Shown here: one piece after another, positions 53,820 to 63,415 of the stretch
Position numbering within the stretch: position 1 is the stretch's first letter
Layout: every line of letters begins with the position of its first letter
DNA from: Planctomycetota bacterium
GTDB lineage: Bacteria > Planctomycetota > UBA1135 > UBA2386
Direction: 5' to 3'
Assembly (NCBI GenBank): GCA_020638695.1
Contig: JACKIB010000016.1
Coordinates: 1-64,000, forward strand
Length of the DNA stretch: 64,000 nt
Translations under genes and position numbers: made by a program
Notes under the pieces: model-generated
Databases searched by the model: none
The model's input: the letters and a program-made list of their open reading frames with translations, nothing else
What the model was told of the DNA's origin: nothing

Positions 53820-55550
53820 ATGAGATCCGAGCTTTCCCGCACCCATCACCACTCGAAAGCCCGGTTGAGTCCACCCAATCGCGTGCGATCTCCTGGATCG
53901 ACACTGCGCGTGCGCGCACGTCTCTGGCCTGCCGTCGCCATGGCCCTGGTCGGCGGGATCGTGTTCGCCCAAGAACCCGCCAAGGTGCCGCAGCCCAAGG
54001 CCACGTCTTCCGGCGCGGCTCCACAACAGGACACGTTGCGGACTCTGATCGCGACCCGCGATGCCAAGCGCGCCGAACTCGCCAAAGCGCGCGCTTCGCT
54101 GGCAGCGGCGACCGATCGTGAATCCCGCCGCCTGCTGGCGGAGCAGGTGCGCAAGCTCGAGACCGAAGCACAGCAGATCGACGACAAGTTCCAATCGCTC
54201 GCGGGCGGCGTGGATCTCGCCAACGTGCGCGACAGCGAAGTCAAGGTGTTCGACCTGTCGAACGAGTTGATCGACTTGCTCAAGCCGCTGATCCTGAAGG
54301 TCAAGCAGGCCAGCAAGGGACCGCGCGAGGTCGAACAGCTGCGCAGCGGCGTCGCCCTGGCCAACGAGCGAGAGGAACTGGCCCGCAAGGCAGTCGCGCA
54401 GATCGAGCGCCGCCTCACCGCGCGCAGCAAGGACGACCCGCTGCGGCCGGCGCTGCAGGAAGCCCTGCAGGCGTGGAAGACCCGCCGCAAGGAGTTCGCC
54501 GACCGGGCGCAGATCAACCAGTACGAGCTCGACGCCAAGGAGAAGGCCCGCCAACCGCTGATCGAGTCGACCCGCGAGGCGATCGACGACTTCGTGCGCA
54601 ACCGCGGACTCAACCTGGCGCTGGGGATCGGCACCTTCCTGGCCGTGTTCTTCGTGCTGCGCTCACTGCGCCGCCTGGTGCGACGCCGCAAGCGGCGCGA
54701 ACGCTCGTTCTACTCGCGCCTCGGCAACGTGATGTACTCGGCGTTCGTGGTGGTCGCGTCGCTCGCCGCGATGATGGTCGTGTTCGACTGGCTGTGGCAG
54801 TTGATCACGTTGATCTTCCTGGTCGGCATCGGGTGGGCCAGCATCCGCATGGCGCCGCAGTTCTTCGAGCAGATCCGGCTGGTCCTCAATCTCGGGTCGG
54901 TGCGCGAAGGCGAACGACTGATCCTCAACGGCCTGCCGTGGCGAGTCGAGGCGCTGCGGCTCAACGCATTGATGCGCAACGAAGCCCTGACCGGCGGGCT
55001 GCTGCGCATTCCGCTGCGCGATCTGGTCGGCATGCACTCGCGGCCGCTGGGCAAGGACGAGATCTGGTTCCCGTGCCGGCAAGGCGACTGGGTGGTACTC
55101 GACGACGGGACGCGCGCGCAGGTGGCGATGCAGAGTCCGGACACCGTCAAGCTGCAGCTCCCGGGAGGCGGTCAGAAGACCTACCCGACCGCGGCATTCC
55201 TCGAGCAGAAGCCGAAGAACCTGTCCGGAGTGTTCCGCGTGGAGGTGAAGTTCGGCATCGACTACGCACACCAGGCGATCGCGACCAGCGAAGTGCCGAT
55301 GAAGATGCAGAAGGCGGTTTCGCAGGGGCTGCGCGAGCTCGTCGGGGTCGATGCGATCCGTCGGGTCGACGTGGCGCTGATGGACGCGGCGTCGTCTTCG
55401 CTCGACTACGAGATCCAGGCCGACTTCGAGGGCGCGGTGGCCGACAAGTACGAGCAGATCCAGTTCGGCATGTCGCGGCTGGCGGTCGACGCGTGCAACG
55501 CCAACGGCTGGGTGATCCCGTTCACGCAGGTGACCGTGCACCAGGCGTGA
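53820..55550 (+). CDS. Mechanosensitive channel, MscS family, with N-terminal coiled coil
   Basis: 576 residues. A long Arg-rich start precedes a hydrophobic stretch (LWPAVAMALVGGIVFA), then a helical, coiled-coil-like part (about 75-245). Two or more membrane segments follow (LALGIGTFLAVFFVLRSL; MYSAFVVVASLAAMMVVFDWLWQLITLIFLVGIG). The MscS-type pore and beta domain are VLNLGSVREGERLILNGLPWRVEALRL and LVGMHSRPLGKDEIWFPCRQGDWVV. The C-terminal part FGIDYAHQAIATSEV fits the cytoplasmic domain. Opens under membrane tension to release solutes. Eight bases after doxX. Confidence 0.85.
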   Translation: MRSELSRTHHHSKARLSPPNRVRSPGSTLRVRARLWPAVAMALVGGIVFAQEPAKVPQPKATSSGAAPQQDTLRTLIATRDAKRAELAKARASLAAATDRESRRLLAEQVRKLETEAQQIDDKFQSLAGGVDLANVRDSEVKVFDLSNELIDLLKPLILKVKQASKGPREVEQLRSGVALANEREELARKAVAQIERRLTARSKDDPLRPALQEALQAWKTRRKEFADRAQINQYELDAKEKARQPLIESTREAIDDFVRNRGLNLALGIGTFLAVFFVLRSLRRLVRRRKRRERSFYSRLGNVMYSAFVVVASLAAMMVVFDWLWQLITLIFLVGIGWASIRMAPQFFEQIRLVLNLGSVREGERLILNGLPWRVEALRLNALMRNEALTGGLLRIPLRDLVGMHSRPLGKDEIWFPCRQGDWVVLDDGTRAQVAMQSPDTVKLQLPGGGQKTYPTAAFLEQKPKNLSGVFRVEVKFGIDYAHQAIATSEVPMKMQKAVSQGLRELVGVDAIRRVDVALMDAASSSLDYEIQADFEGAVADKYEQIQFGMSRLAVDACNANGWVIPFTQVTVHQA

Positions 55551-55566
55551 GGCACGCGACGGGCCG

Positions 55567-57015
55567 TCAAACCGTGACCACGGTGACCGACGGCTCGCTG
55601 TCGCGCACGTCCTCCTGGAAGCCGCGCACGATCAACCCGGTCTCGCCGGGCTCGGCGAGACCGAGATCGTGGGCCAGGCGGCGCAGCATCGGCACCGGTT
55701 GATCGATCTCGGCTGGAGCGACGAGGACCGGCACCACACCCCAGCACAGCTTGAGGAACCGGCACACGCCGAGGTCGGCGCTCGCCGCGACCACCGGGGC
55801 AGCGGGGCGCGACGCGCTGACCACCAGCCCGGATCGGCCCCCGCGCGACACGACCAACACCATCCGCACCCCGAGGTCGCGCGACAGCTGGGTGACCGCG
55901 CGGCTGAATGCGTCGTCCCGGGCGATCCCTTCGGTGGGCCGCGGGATGGCCAGCGAGGCGAAGGCCCCGGCCTGCCAGAGGCGCCCCTCGGTGTGCCGCA
56001 CGATGCGGTCCATCATGCGCACGGCCGCCGCCGCGTGCGGCCCGACGGCGGTCTCGCCGGACAGCATCACCGCGTCTGCACCGCTCTTGACCGCGTGCGC
56101 CACGTCGACCGCCTCGGCGCGCGTCGGCCGCGGATTGCGCAGCATCGAGTCGAGCATCTGCGTGGCGATGATCACCGGCTTGCCGCAGCGCCGACCGAGC
56201 TCCACCAGCTCGTCCTGCGCCCCCGGTATCGACTCCGGCGGCATTTCCACCCCGAGGTCGCCGCGCGCCACCATGATGGCATCGGCGCTGGCGAGGATCG
56301 GCTCGATGTTGGCCAACGCTTCGGCGCGTTCGATCTTGGCGACGATCGGCAACCGCGACTCCACCGGCAGCATCGCGCGCAGCTCCTCGACGTCGGATGC
56401 ATCGCGCACGAACGACAAGGCGATCATGTCGGCGCCGAGCGACAGGGCGAGCCGCGCGTCGGCGCGGTCCTTGTCGGTCAGCGCCCCGACGTCGAGGGTG
56501 GTGTCGGGGAAGTTCATCCCCTTGTGGTCGGTCAAGCGACCGCCGTGCTCCACCGAACAGGCGACGTCTTCCCCCGAGATACCCGTAACGCGGAGTTCCA
56601 GCTGACCATCGTCCAGCAGAATGCGATCCCCGACCCGCACCGACGACGGGAGTTCGGCGAACCGGGACGGGATCACCGCGCCCGCACCGAGCTGATCGCG
56701 GGTGGTGACCGTCACCGAACTACCCTGCGCGAGGTCGATCCCGCCACCGACGAACTTGCCGACGCGGATCTTCGGTCCGCACAGGTCGACCAGGATCGCG
56801 ACCATCTCCGACGCCTCGCGCGCCGCCTGGCGCACCCGCTCCGCCAGCTCACGGTGGGTCTCCGCCGATCCGTGCGACATGTTCAGGCGGAACACGTCGA
56901 CCCCGCTGGCGATAAGCTCGGCGATCGCTTCGGGTCGCGAGGTCGCCGGCCCGAGAGTCGCGACGATCTTGGTGCGCCGGCGCTTGAGGGGGGACGGCTG
57001 CGGCATGGGTGACAT
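55567..57015 (-). CDS. pyk: Pyruvate kinase
   Basis: 482 residues: KIVATLGPATSRPEAI and VFRLNMSHGSAETH near the N-terminus, MVARGDLGVEMPPESIP and KIERAEAL in the barrel, IIATQMLDSMLRNPRPTRAE, and AVMLSGETAVG. It makes pyruvate and ATP from phosphoenolpyruvate and ADP, the last step of glycolysis. A second ATG lies at 57006. Convergent with the MscS gene (16-base gap). Confidence 0.97.
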   Translation of the reverse strand: MSPMPQPSPLKRRRTKIVATLGPATSRPEAIAELIASGVDVFRLNMSHGSAETHRELAERVRQAAREASEMVAILVDLCGPKIRVGKFVGGGIDLAQGSSVTVTTRDQLGAGAVIPSRFAELPSSVRVGDRILLDDGQLELRVTGISGEDVACSVEHGGRLTDHKGMNFPDTTLDVGALTDKDRADARLALSLGADMIALSFVRDASDVEELRAMLPVESRLPIVAKIERAEALANIEPILASADAIMVARGDLGVEMPPESIPGAQDELVELGRRCGKPVIIATQMLDSMLRNPRPTRAEAVDVAHAVKSGADAVMLSGETAVGPHAAAAVRMMDRIVRHTEGRLWQAGAFASLAIPRPTEGIARDDAFSRAVTQLSRDLGVRMVLVVSRGGRSGLVVSASRPAAPVVAASADLGVCRFLKLCWGVVPVLVAPAEIDQPVPMLRRLAHDLGLAEPGETGLIVRGFQEDVRDSEPSVTVVTV

Positions 57016-57382
57016 CGTGCGCAGCGTAGCGGCGAGAGGTCGGGCAAGGCGAGTCCAGAGGCGTGCGCTGCTTCGGACCTGCAGCGACGGACCACCCGAG
57101 GGTCGGTGTGCTGTCCCTGCCGGCGCGGGTTGTCGGCAACCGGGCCGTCACACTCGCACAGGGGGGCCGTGCCCCCCCCCACACGGTCGATCCGCGAATT
57201 CTCGGCAGCGGGTCCGGCCTGGCTCTCGGCTCGCTCTCCTCGTCGGTGACCCTCGACGCCGCCGCCACTTCGCGGCGTCGCGCGCGCATCACCGGACGGG
57301 ACTACACTCGCTACGGACGTGGCATGGGCCGGCAGAGGACGCGGCCCCCGCGTTCCTCGTCCGTCTCGCACCCGACCCCACG
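57016..57382. other. Intergenic region with G/C hairpin
   Basis: No gene is supported between the pyk start and the exported-protein start. A perfect 7-bp hairpin, GGGGGGC and GCCCCCC with a CGT loop, lies at 57161-57177. Any promoters for the two divergent genes are not recognisable in this GC-rich stretch. Confidence 0.5.
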
Positions 57383-58531
57383 ATGAACGTCTACTCACGA
57401 GTCCTCGCACTGGCGGCCATCTCCGCCGGGGCGCTGCTTCCCGCGCAAGGCTACGTCGCGTCCCCGCGCGGTCACCTCAGCACGGAGGGTGCCGGCATCA
57501 GCGCGGTGTTCGGAACCTGGAGCGACGCCCGGTTCATGTTCTTCGACGGCGAACTCCGCGGCATCCCTGGGGTGCTGCGGGGCATCGCGCTGCGGGTCGA
57601 TTCCGGCACCCACACCATCGCCGAGGTCGGCCGCCATTGGGCTGGCGTCACACTCGACATGTCCACCTGCGAGCTCACGCGCCTCACCGCGACCTTCAGT
57701 CAGAACCCGACGACCACCCCCGCGCGGGTGTTCAGCAGCGCAGTCGCCTGGCCGACCCTGAACGGCAACCCCCCGACCAACCCGGCACCGTGGGGCGGGA
57801 TCAACGGTGGGCTGCAGTTCCCGTTCCAGGCGCCGTGGCTACACGGTGGGACCGGCGACCTGTGCCTCGACTTCGACTTCCAACGCGGCACGCTCGCAGA
57901 TCAGCGGCTGTGGTATCCGTCGCGGAGCGAACCGTACGTGCTGGATGGCTTCACGGCACCGAGTCCCGTTGCGGTGGGCACGCCGACCGAGTTCGGCCTG
58001 TCGAAGAATGCGGGCGGCTGTCTCGACTCGAACGCCCCGAGAGGCTGGGGTGGCTCGGCGTTCCTGGGCACCCAGACCGACGCGATCAGCAGCACGGTGC
58101 GACTCGGCCTGGTCACCCAGAGCACCGCTGCGGGCCGCCCGGTCCTGCAAGTGCTCGGGCTCGGCGGGATCCCGAGTGGCACGGCGTTTCCGGGCATCAC
58201 CTGCCAGCCGCTGTTCGTCGACCTCAATCAACCGACTGCGCTGCTTCCCGGAATCGCCACGCCCTCGCTCGGGGACCTGTCCATCGAGATCGGTCCGATC
58301 CCCTACCGCACGTCGTACGTGGGCGTACCGCTGTGGCTCCAGGCGATCTGGGACGACTCGACGACCACTCGCCCGCGGCTGACCAGCGCGTCCCGCAGCG
58401 CCGTGCCCCTCGAACCGGCAGCGTTCCGCCGGGCGATGCTGTTCCAGAGCGATCCGACGGCCAAGAACGGCACCGGCTACGGGCCCCTGACGACCCCGAG
58501 CTACCAACCGGTGTTCCGCTTCACGATGTGA
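57383..58531 (+). CDS. Exported protein, paralogue of the next gene
   Basis: 382 residues with a signal peptide (MNVYSRVLALAAISAGALLPAQG). The mature part is beta-rich and shares many segments with the gene at 58965: MFFDGELRGIPG, VTLDMSTCELTRLTATFSQNP, VAWPTLNGNPPTNPAPWGGING and LEPAAFRRAM. Family not recognised; no catalytic motif. It begins after a long intergenic stretch. Confidence 0.75.
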   Translation: MNVYSRVLALAAISAGALLPAQGYVASPRGHLSTEGAGISAVFGTWSDARFMFFDGELRGIPGVLRGIALRVDSGTHTIAEVGRHWAGVTLDMSTCELTRLTATFSQNPTTTPARVFSSAVAWPTLNGNPPTNPAPWGGINGGLQFPFQAPWLHGGTGDLCLDFDFQRGTLADQRLWYPSRSEPYVLDGFTAPSPVAVGTPTEFGLSKNAGGCLDSNAPRGWGGSAFLGTQTDAISSTVRLGLVTQSTAAGRPVLQVLGLGGIPSGTAFPGITCQPLFVDLNQPTALLPGIATPSLGDLSIEIGPIPYRTSYVGVPLWLQAIWDDSTTTRPRLTSASRSAVPLEPAAFRRAMLFQSDPTAKNGTGYGPLTTPSYQPVFRFTM

Positions 58532-58964
58532 GCAACGCCCTCCGCGACGCACTTGCGGGGGTTCGGCGATGAGGCCTCGGCCGCTTGCTTGCTGGAGCTT
58601 CCGGTGCCGCTGCCCGCTGGAGCAACAGCCGTCCTGTCTTGGAAGGTACCGGAGAATCTTCGCGTGCCGGCACGATCCGCGGCCCCTGCACATCCGCGGC
58701 CCCTGCAGCCTATCGCGGCCGAGGCCGCACCCAAGGACTTGGGTGAGCGCGGCGCTGCGCGCCGCCATCCGCGACCCCTGCGCTCAGGGCCATCCGCGAG
58801 GCAGATCTCCCGGTCCCGGCCCGGACGCGATTACTTGGCGGCGGATCCGACCGCATCTCCGGTCCTACCCGGTCGACGGCCGGCGCCCACCCCAGTACGG
58901 TGCCCACACACGCAGCTTCGCTTCCGGCTCGCCCCTGCCGGACAAGACACCCACCCGACCGACC
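58532..58964. other. Intergenic region with mosaic repeat
   Basis: Holds copy 2 of the mosaic repeat (blocks B at 58569-58612 and A at 58706-58767) and several CATCCGCG(G/A)CCCC short repeats between them. No gene is seen. The intergenic region is long for this part of the window. Confidence 0.6.
58569..58790. repeat. Mosaic dispersed repeat, copy 2
   Basis: Block B (58569-58612) and block A (58706-58767) match 23027-23070 and 22966-23027. Here B comes first and the two are separated by 93 bases; in copy 1 A precedes B directly. Between them lie short related units around CACGATCCGCGGCCCC. Order differs but strand is the same, so the blocks behave as separate modules. Confidence 0.75.
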
Positions 58965-60116
58965 ATGAAGAGCCTCTTCGCCCTCGCCCTGACCTCGACT
59001 CTACTGGCTGCCGCTTCGCTGCTCCCGGCGCAGACCTACCACTCCTCGCCGCGGGACCACCTGACCAAGGACGGGTCGAGCGCCTGCTTCTTCTTCGGTG
59101 CGTACACCGACGGTCGCCACATGTTCTTCGACGGCGAGCTGCGCAACATCCCCGGGGCGATCAAGGACATCGCGCTGCGCGCCGACTATCGGTCGCACAC
59201 GGTGCTGGAGTTGGGGCGCAGCTGGACCAAGGTCACGCTGGACATGTCGACCTGCGACATGTCTCGCATTTCGACCACGTTCAGCAACAACCCGACGTCG
59301 ACCCCGGCGCGGGTGTTCGACGCGGCCGTGGCATGGCCGACGCTGAACGGCGCGCCCCCGACCAACCCGGCGCCGTGGGGCGAGATCAACGGCAACATGC
59401 ACTTCCCGTTCACCACTCCGTGGGCCTACTCCGGGACCACCGACATCTGCCTCGACTTCGATTTCAACGGCGGAACGTTGGTGAACAACGTCATCTGGAC
59501 CTCGACCCTGCAGCGGTCCTACTACCTGGACGGCTTCAACACGCCGAGCCCGATCGCCTACGGCCCGACATTCCAGTACGGCAAGTCGCTCAGCACCGGT
59601 GGCTGCGTGGACACGGGCGCTACCCAGGGCTGGGGCGGTTTCGCCTCGCTGGGCTCGACCACCGACGCGACCACCAGCACGGTGCGGCTCAGCGTCACGA
59701 CCCTGGCCACCGCGGCGAACAAGCCGGTGATCCAGGTGATCGGCGTCGGCGGCTTTCCGAACGGCACTCCATTCCCCGGTGTGTCGTGTCAGTCGCTGTT
59801 CCTCGATCTGAGTCTGCCCTGGGTCATGTTCAGCAAGACTGCCTCGGCGCCGTACGGACTGTCGACGTACGACGTCGGTCCGATCCCGTACCAGCCCGTC
59901 TACGCCAACCTGCCGGTGTGGCTGCAGGCGATCTGGGATGACTCGGTGAGCAACGCCACGATGCTGACCAGCGCCGGCCAGACTACGGTGCCGCGCGAAC
60001 CGGCAGCGTTCCGCCGCTCGACGATCTACCAATTCAACCCCGCGACCAAGTCGACCGTCGGCCTGGGGCCGTTCACCAGCGGGGACTACAACCCGATCTA
60101 CCGGTTCGAGCTGTAG
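58965..60116 (+). CDS. Exported protein, paralogue of the preceding gene
   Basis: 383 residues with a signal peptide (MKSLFALALTSTLLAAASLLPAQ). It follows the same plan as 57383: MFFDGELRNIPGAIKD, VTLDMSTCDMSRISTTFSNNP, VAWPTLNGAPPTNPAPWGEING and VPREPAAFRRSTIYQF. A Cys pair is kept (STCDMSR and VSCQSLFLD). The two are tandem paralogues that have diverged; function unknown. Confidence 0.75.
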   Translation: MKSLFALALTSTLLAAASLLPAQTYHSSPRDHLTKDGSSACFFFGAYTDGRHMFFDGELRNIPGAIKDIALRADYRSHTVLELGRSWTKVTLDMSTCDMSRISTTFSNNPTSTPARVFDAAVAWPTLNGAPPTNPAPWGEINGNMHFPFTTPWAYSGTTDICLDFDFNGGTLVNNVIWTSTLQRSYYLDGFNTPSPIAYGPTFQYGKSLSTGGCVDTGATQGWGGFASLGSTTDATTSTVRLSVTTLATAANKPVIQVIGVGGFPNGTPFPGVSCQSLFLDLSLPWVMFSKTASAPYGLSTYDVGPIPYQPVYANLPVWLQAIWDDSVSNATMLTSAGQTTVPREPAAFRRSTIYQFNPATKSTVGLGPFTSGDYNPIYRFEL

Positions 60117-60183
60117 GGCAAGCCAAGGGTCTGCGCTTCGCGGCGTGTCGGCCGGCACCGAGGGATGGTCTGGACGCGGTGCA

Positions 60184-60718
60184 GTGGACAACCCGTACGC
60201 GGCTCCGGAGGCGCCACTCGATTCCACACCCACCGGCCCGGTGTGGCGCCAGGACAGACTGGTCGTGTGCCGCGACGGAGCTTCCAGAGCGCTGCATCGT
60301 CTGCAACGCTCCACCGGACGGCAACACGGTGGTCAAGACCGTGCACTGGCACCACCCGGCGCTCTTCCTGCTGTGGCTGCTCAACCCGGTGCTCTATGTC
60401 GTCATCGCACTCATGGTGCGGAAGAAGAGCGGACTGCGCTTCAGCCTTTGACCACGCCACCGCGCACGCCGTCGGCGCGGGGTTCGGTTCGGCGTCGGCG
60501 GACTGGTCCTCGGGTTCACCGCCATCGTCGTGGGGACGGCACTGAACGTGGACTCGAGCTGGCACCTCGCGGTCGTGGTCGCGGGCTTCGCACTGCTCAT
60601 CGTGGCCCCCGTGGTCGGATCCATCCTGGCCACCGTCTTGCACGTCCAACGCATCGAGAGGGGGCGTGCCTACCTGCGGCTGGGAGCCGAGTTCACCGAG
60701 TCGATCCCGTTCGGCTAG
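60184..60718 (+). pseudogene. Broken small membrane-protein gene (NPYAAP-type)
   Basis: The parts fit one protein: DNPYAAPEAPLDSTPTGPVW and RQDRLVVCRDGA in the first frame, then LPERCIVCNAPPDGNTVV with the helix ALFLLWLLNPVLYVVIALMV in the second, a TGA at 60449-60451, then VVVGTALN, HLAVVVAGFALLIVAPVVG and HVQRIERGRAYLRLGAEF in the same second frame. So there is one frameshift near 60290 and one in-frame stop. CIVCNAPP looks like a metal-binding Cys pair. A once-intact two-helix protein is the likely origin. Its end overlaps the end of the convergent gene. Confidence 0.6.
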
Positions 60719-62411
60719 CCCGCTGCCGACAGACGGCGAGCGCGCGCTGCAGCGTGGCGATGTTGGGTCCGGGCAGCGAGACCCGGAGCGCGGCCTCCAA
60801 CTCGGTGACCGCGCGCGCGTAGTCCTTGCGCCGCATCGCCTGCATTCCGAGTTCGAACGCGTGGCGGGACGCGGCGTCGCGGTTGCGGACGCTGTGTGGG
60901 TCGAGCCGCGCCGACTCCATCGCCGCCTGCCGCGCCTCTTCGGCTCGGCCGGCCTTCGCCAAGCCGACGCTGAGCCAGTAGTTCGCCTCTGCTGAATCCG
61001 GCCGCAGCGCCACCGCGTGCCGCAGGCGGGACAAGCCCGTCGCGCGGTCGCCGACACGGATCTGCATCAACCCGAGGTGCAGGTGCGCGTCGACGTATCC
61101 GGGCTCCAGCTCGAGTGCGCGTTCCAACAACTGCCGCTTCTCGTCGCCATCGGGCAGGCTCGCCGCCAGACCGCAGTGGGCGTACGCGTTCCCGCCGTAC
61201 GCCACACTGTGGCGGTACAGGGTCTGCTCGGTGCTCCAGATCGGGTTGAGGTACAGTGACAACGCAAGCCCAAGGGCGATCGCGGCGCCGAACACCGCCC
61301 GTTGCACCCGCGGCCACGCGCCGAGCGCCATGGCCACGCCGAGGAACAGCCACGGACTACCCGGGTACGGACGGTACGGCGTGGTCTCCGGGTGCATCGG
61401 CAGGAACGACGACGTCGGCGACAGCATCAGCGCATAGGCGACGATGCACAGCGCCAGCAGCGGCCTTCGGCGCCGTTGCCAAACTGCGACGCCCACTGCC
61501 GCGGCGGCGACCGACGCCCCCACCGCGATGCGCCACGTCTCGATGTCGAGCTGCGGCATCTGCCGCATCGGCACCGGCCAGACGAAGTTGCGCAGGTAGT
61601 AGAACACGTGGTGCTGGAGCTGGTGCGCGAAGTAAGTCAACGAGTCGGTGCGGTGCACGACGTTCGCCAGGTCCGAGAACCCGAGACCGAAGCGGACGAA
61701 GGCCATCAGAGCGGCAGCCACCGCGCCGAACGGCAGCACGCGCCACAGACGGCGCCACGACCCGGTGAACCACAGCAGCTCGACGGCGCCGATCAGAGCC
61801 GGCAAGACGATGCCGTTCTTCTTGGCGAGCAACGACAGCAGATAGCACGACAGACAGACCGCCCAGCGCAGCGGGGTCTCGCCGATGCGCCGCATCCGCA
61901 GATAGGTCCACACGCTGGCACCCAGGAACACCTGCATCAGCAGCAGGTCACGAGCACAGATGTAGTTGACCGGAACGCCACTGATCGGATGCACTGCGAA
62001 GAGTGCAGCCACCAACAGTGCGGTCGACCCGGCGCGCGCCCCGGCGAGGCGATGCAGCAGCTCGCGCACCAGCAGGTACACCACCCACGAGGCACAAATC
62101 TGCAGCAGCAGGTTGCCGATGCGGAAGCCGACCCGGCTGTCGCCGGAGATCGCGTAGTTGATCGACAAGCTCAGCGGCAGCAGCGGTCGGTACTGGCGCG
62201 TGTTCGCCTGGGTCGAGCTGGTGGTCGGATCGACGAAATGGCGCCAAGGCGGATAGAACGCCTCGATCTCGGGGTTGTCGGCGACGCGCGCGCGATCGTC
62301 GATATGGAACCCGTTGCCCAGCGCGTTGATGAACGCGGCGACGCACAGCGCCACCACGAGTGCGGCGTGCCACAGCACACCGACCGGCTTCGCCGGTGCA
62401 CGGCCGGGCAT
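60693..62411 (-). CDS. TMTC/GT-C-type membrane glycosyltransferase with TPRs
   Basis: 572 residues. The N-terminal half has about eight to ten membrane helices; the opening ALGNGFHIDDRARVADNPEIEAF has the DD of luminal GT-C active sites, and TRQYRPLLPLSLSINYAISG follows, as in TMTC-like (DUF1736-containing) proteins. The C-terminal third is TPR-like (RALELEPGYVDAHLHLGLMQIRVGDRATG). Such proteins transfer sugars such as mannose from lipid-linked donors; substrate here unknown. Convergent with the broken gene. Confidence 0.8.
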   Translation of the reverse strand: MPGRAPAKPVGVLWHAALVVALCVAAFINALGNGFHIDDRARVADNPEIEAFYPPWRHFVDPTTSSTQANTRQYRPLLPLSLSINYAISGDSRVGFRIGNLLLQICASWVVYLLVRELLHRLAGARAGSTALLVAALFAVHPISGVPVNYICARDLLLMQVFLGASVWTYLRMRRIGETPLRWAVCLSCYLLSLLAKKNGIVLPALIGAVELLWFTGSWRRLWRVLPFGAVAAALMAFVRFGLGFSDLANVVHRTDSLTYFAHQLQHHVFYYLRNFVWPVPMRQMPQLDIETWRIAVGASVAAAAVGVAVWQRRRRPLLALCIVAYALMLSPTSSFLPMHPETTPYRPYPGSPWLFLGVAMALGAWPRVQRAVFGAAIALGLALSLYLNPIWSTEQTLYRHSVAYGGNAYAHCGLAASLPDGDEKRQLLERALELEPGYVDAHLHLGLMQIRVGDRATGLSRLRHAVALRPDSAEANYWLSVGLAKAGRAEEARQAAMESARLDPHSVRNRDAASRHAFELGMQAMRRKDYARAVTELEAALRVSLPGPNIATLQRALAVCRQRASRTGSTR

Positions 62412-62428
62412 CGACTGCCCCAAGCCTT

Positions 62429-63415
62429 CTACAACCCCAGGCACTCGGACAACGCCCGACGCACGAAGATCGGCGCCATCTTCTTGCGGTACGGCACCTC
62501 GCTGTCGGTGTTGTCCATGGTGCGTGCCGGCTTGAAGCTGAGCTCCGCAGCCGCCCGCACGAGTTCTTCCGTCACCGGCTGACCGCGCAGCATCGCCTCG
62601 GTCTCGGTGGCGTGGATCGGCATCGATCCGACCCCGCCGATCCGCACTCGCACGTCGGCGATGCGTTCGCCATCGCGCGCCACCCAGGCGCCGACGCCGA
62701 GCACCGGGAAGTCGATCGAACCGCGGCGACGCAGTTTGTGGTACGCCGCGGACCACGCCCCGGACGCGGGCAGGTGCACCCGCGTCAACAGCTCGTCCGG
62801 TCGCTTGGTCAAGTAGGCGATCCCGTCATCGCGATACAGGTCATCCACCGCGACACGTCGCTCACCGCCCGGCGACAGCAAGGTGACCTCGGCGCCGATC
62901 GCGCACAACAACGGCACCGTATCGCTGCTCTGCACCGCGTAGCACCGCGGACTGCCGGGTGCCACCCAGCAGATCGGTCCCCGCTCCTTCATGCAGAAGT
63001 CGATCGACGCCCGCCACTCCTCGGTCTGGTTGTAGTAGTTGCAGCGGGTGTCGAGCAGCAAGTTGCCGCCGATCGTCCCCATGTTGCGGAGCAGCGGGGA
63101 GGACACCGAAGCGACGGCCTGGACGAATGCGGGGTACCACGCGCCGATGCGCGGGTCGCGTTCGATCTCGCGCAGAGTGGTCATCGCGCCGATCGTGCAG
63201 GTGCCGGCCGGACCGTCGCCATCGATCCCGCGCAGCTCCTCGACCCGGGCCAGGCTGATCAGGTGTTCGGCGCTCTGGTGGCGCCGCTTCATGTTGGGGT
63301 AGAGGTCGGTTCCGCCGGCGACGAAACGCGCCTTCGGTCCGCTTTCGGCAAGGATCCGCACCGCTTCGGCGGCAGTGCGCGGGCGGTGGTAGCGGAAGGT
63401 CGGGAGGCGTAGCAT
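62429..63415 (-). CDS. FAD-binding subunit of a 4-hydroxybenzoyl-CoA reductase-like molybdoenzyme, with extra Fe-S loop
   Basis: 328 residues. FAD-binding parts are GGTDLYPNMK, TIGAMTTLREIERD and NMGTIGGNLLLDTRC. After that come Cys125, Cys141, Cys149 and Cys158, with spacing 16, 8, 9. As I recall, the same spacing binds the extra 4Fe-4S cluster in HcrB, the beta subunit of 4-hydroxybenzoyl-CoA reductase; other xanthine-oxidase FAD subunits lack it. The start overlaps the stop of the molybdopterin subunit gene. Takes part in removing a ring hydroxyl of an aromatic CoA ester if the match holds. Confidence 0.88.
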   Translation of the reverse strand: MLRLPTFRYHRPRTAAEAVRILAESGPKARFVAGGTDLYPNMKRRHQSAEHLISLARVEELRGIDGDGPAGTCTIGAMTTLREIERDPRIGAWYPAFVQAVASVSSPLLRNMGTIGGNLLLDTRCNYYNQTEEWRASIDFCMKERGPICWVAPGSPRCYAVQSSDTVPLLCAIGAEVTLLSPGGERRVAVDDLYRDDGIAYLTKRPDELLTRVHLPASGAWSAAYHKLRRRGSIDFPVLGVGAWVARDGERIADVRVRIGGVGSMPIHATETEAMLRGQPVTEELVRAAAELSFKPARTMDNTDSEVPYRKKMAPIFVRRALSECLGL

